Assembly: GCA_038321615.1 (NCBI GenBank)
Contig: JBBQFC010000094.1
Span: forward strand, 1 to 8,144
Length of the DNA stretch: 8,144 nt
Reading direction: 5' to 3'
DNA from: JBBQFC01 sp038321615
GTDB taxonomy: Bacteria; Bacteroidota; Bacteroidia; Flavobacteriales_D; Cryomorphaceae
Both the position numbers and the translations under genes were made by a program. The notes beneath the pieces were generated by a model that saw only the letters and a program-made list of their open reading frames with translations, ran no database searches and was not told the origin of the DNA. This document shows positions 7,103 to 8,144 of the stretch, piece after piece. Position 1 is the first letter of the stretch. Every line of letters starts with the position of its first letter.

Positions 7103-7138
7103 TCCCTCAATTGTCTTTGAAAATTAGACATCACTCAG

Positions 7139-7678
7139 TCAGTTTATCCTACCCCGATTATTCGCCGCCTTCATTTCTTCATTCAGTGCTTTGAAGTCGA
7201 TTTTTCCGCCGTGGATCAATAAGTGCTCCGACACTACCAATGCCTTTCGGATCCGTATGTCGGGCGATTTAACCGAGTTGACCGTATGTATGAGATTGCG
7301 CTTCTTACCCGGGGTTAAAGCTTCGAATAATTTGTATACGTCAGGATTTTCCTGAAGAATAAATACCAATTCTTCGGGCATTTCCATTCCGTATTTGCTG
7401 CGATCTTCTACCAGCGTGACGTCTAATAAATCGCCCGGGAGAAATCCAGAAATTTTACATCGCTCTTTGCTCATTAAAATCATGGTCTGACCTAATCCCT
7501 GGGGCATCAGCGCGGCATGAAAGGCCTGAGTGTTATTAACACCGCACGTAATTCGTCGTATCTCCTTGCTTTTGAAATCGCGAGCTACTTCAGCGGGCAC
7601 AGCGAAGTGTCGGCCCCAAATAGTATCGAACTCTTGCTCTAAAACCGCTTGAAAGGAGCGGGTTAAAAGGGAATCCAC
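7139..7678 (-). CDS. DUF1905 / YdeI-OmdA family protein
   Basis: This 179-residue protein is predicted to be cytoplasmic, with no signal peptide or membrane segment. Residues about 9-93 fit the DUF1905 beta-barrel-like domain (EQEFDTIWGRHFAVPAEVA, then KISGFLPGDLLDVTLVEDRS). Residues about 98-155 fit the YdeI/OmdA ('bacteriocin-protection') helical domain: PEEL at 101-104, then NPDVYKLFEALTPGKKRNLI and the basic IRIRKAL. The family name comes from a reported link to bacteriocin or polymyxin tolerance in enterobacteria. The biochemical activity is not established, and I make no such claim for this protein. The start is GTG 7678, two codons after the in-frame TGA of the upstream gene, so no earlier start is possible; the domain begins near residue 9, which supports it. 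No Shine-Dalgarno site is visible, and the 6-base gap suggests translational coupling to the upstream gene. Confidence 0.8.
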   Translation of the reverse strand: MDSLLTRSFQAVLEQEFDTIWGRHFAVPAEVARDFKSKEIRRITCGVNNTQAFHAALMPQGLGQTMILMSKERCKISGFLPGDLLDVTLVEDRSKYGMEMPEELVFILQENPDVYKLFEALTPGKKRNLIHTVNSVKSPDIRIRKALVVSEHLLIHGGKIDFKALNEEMKAANNRGRIN

Positions 7679-7684
7679 TTGTTT

Positions 7685-8144
7685 TCAATTTTGAGCAACA
7701 AAATTACCTTCTAAAGCCAATGAAAAGATCTCAGCATTGTGCCAATTCTCCCGCCATACACGGTCGGCGATGGTGGTAAACTGCGGCAAAAGCTGCAGGT
7801 ATAAAGCATTCTTTCTCGCATATTGCACCAATTGCCGGAAGGAGACACCGAACGACTTTTGCGCTGCTTGCGAAATACCAGCCCGGGCTTTGTTGAAATC
7901 GACCCCTAGCTGCACATGGTAAAGCATAAGGTTGGCCACCACGGCAGGATCCACCTCTAACGTCTGAAAATGCTTGATCAGTTTTTGTGCTATGCTCCGC
8001 CTAGCCTTTGGCCGGCGATAAGTATCGGGAAAATACTCCTTCTTGATTTTGAATTTTGCTTCTTCGAGTAGCTTTTCTTCGTCGGGACGAAAGCTGAAAT
8101 CGTAAAAAACTTTCACTTCTTTAAACCGGTCGTAGAGATCGATG
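7685..8144 (-). CDS. DUF6155-like conserved protein, N-terminus cut by right window edge
   Basis: The frame is open to the right edge with no stop, so the GTG at 8116 is an internal Val rather than the start: the nine codons before it read IDLYDRFKE and run smoothly into VKVFYDFSF. The visible 152 residues are highly charged and helical. They include DEEKLLEEAKFKIKKEYFP at 21-39, RRPKARRSIAQKLIKHF at 43-59 and a C-terminal part around DRVWRENWHNAEIF. From memory of Bacteroidota proteins this pattern (LY-RFK-VK-YYDF, KARRS-AQK-IKHF, GVDP) matches DUF6155, whose function is unknown. Members are usually somewhat longer, which fits a few dozen missing N-terminal residues. It ends with TGA at 7687-7685 and is followed 6 bases later by the YdeI-like gene, likely in one operon. 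The promoter would lie outside the window. Confidence 0.75.
   Translation of the reverse strand, partial: IDLYDRFKEVKVFYDFSFRPDEEKLLEEAKFKIKKEYFPDTYRRPKARRSIAQKLIKHFQTLEVDPAVVANLMLYHVQLGVDFNKARAGISQAAQKSFGVSFRQLVQYARKNALYLQLLPQFTTIADRVWRENWHNAEIFSLALEGNFVAQN

Overview
The window looks like chromosomal DNA from a member of the Bacteroidota. Three signs support this: two secreted proteins with type IX secretion system (T9SS) C-terminal sorting domains, one type A and one type B; a periplasmic TPR-repeat sensor histidine kinase of the sort common in this phylum; and a match to the Bacteroidota promoter consensus (TTG, about 20 bases, TAnnTTTG) with weak or absent Shine-Dalgarno sites. I cannot name the genus.

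Every gene I can support lies on the minus strand, so the transcriptional order runs from the right edge to the left. From the right: a DUF6155-like protein cut by the window edge (7685 to the edge); a DUF1905/YdeI-OmdA family protein (7139-7678), separated from it by 6 bases and in the same frame; a 131-base gap with a hairpin and a possible promoter; a TPR-containing histidine kinase (4770-7007, start uncertain) followed 31 bases later by a NarL/LuxR-type response regulator (4079-4738); a 261-base gap with three inverted repeats and a good promoter; a large secreted protein with a type A sorting domain (1769-3817); a secreted cysteine-rich protein with a type B domain (110-1693); and, at the left edge, the signal peptide of a further exported protein (1-88, GTG start). 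That fragment begins its mature part with the same QE(I/V)CT motif as its neighbour and is absent from simple ORF lists because it is so short.

Functionally there are three blocks. The kinase and regulator form a two-component system: eight TPR units spaced by exactly 40 residues are predicted outside the membrane, one transmembrane helix follows, then a HisKA/HATPase core, and the partner is a DNA-binding regulator. The exported-protein block downstream begins with its own promoter, and two inverted repeats lie just upstream of that promoter. Control of this block by the adjacent regulator is a testable guess, not something the sequence shows. The right-hand pair are conserved small proteins without an established biochemical role.

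I see no mobile element, CRISPR array, tRNA, rRNA or clear sign of horizontal transfer. Nothing here proves a new system. The points most worth checking are the kinase start codon that coincides with a promoter-like -7 box, the exact 40-residue TPR period, the HisKA kinase paired with a NarL-type regulator, and the inverted repeats in front of the exported-protein block.
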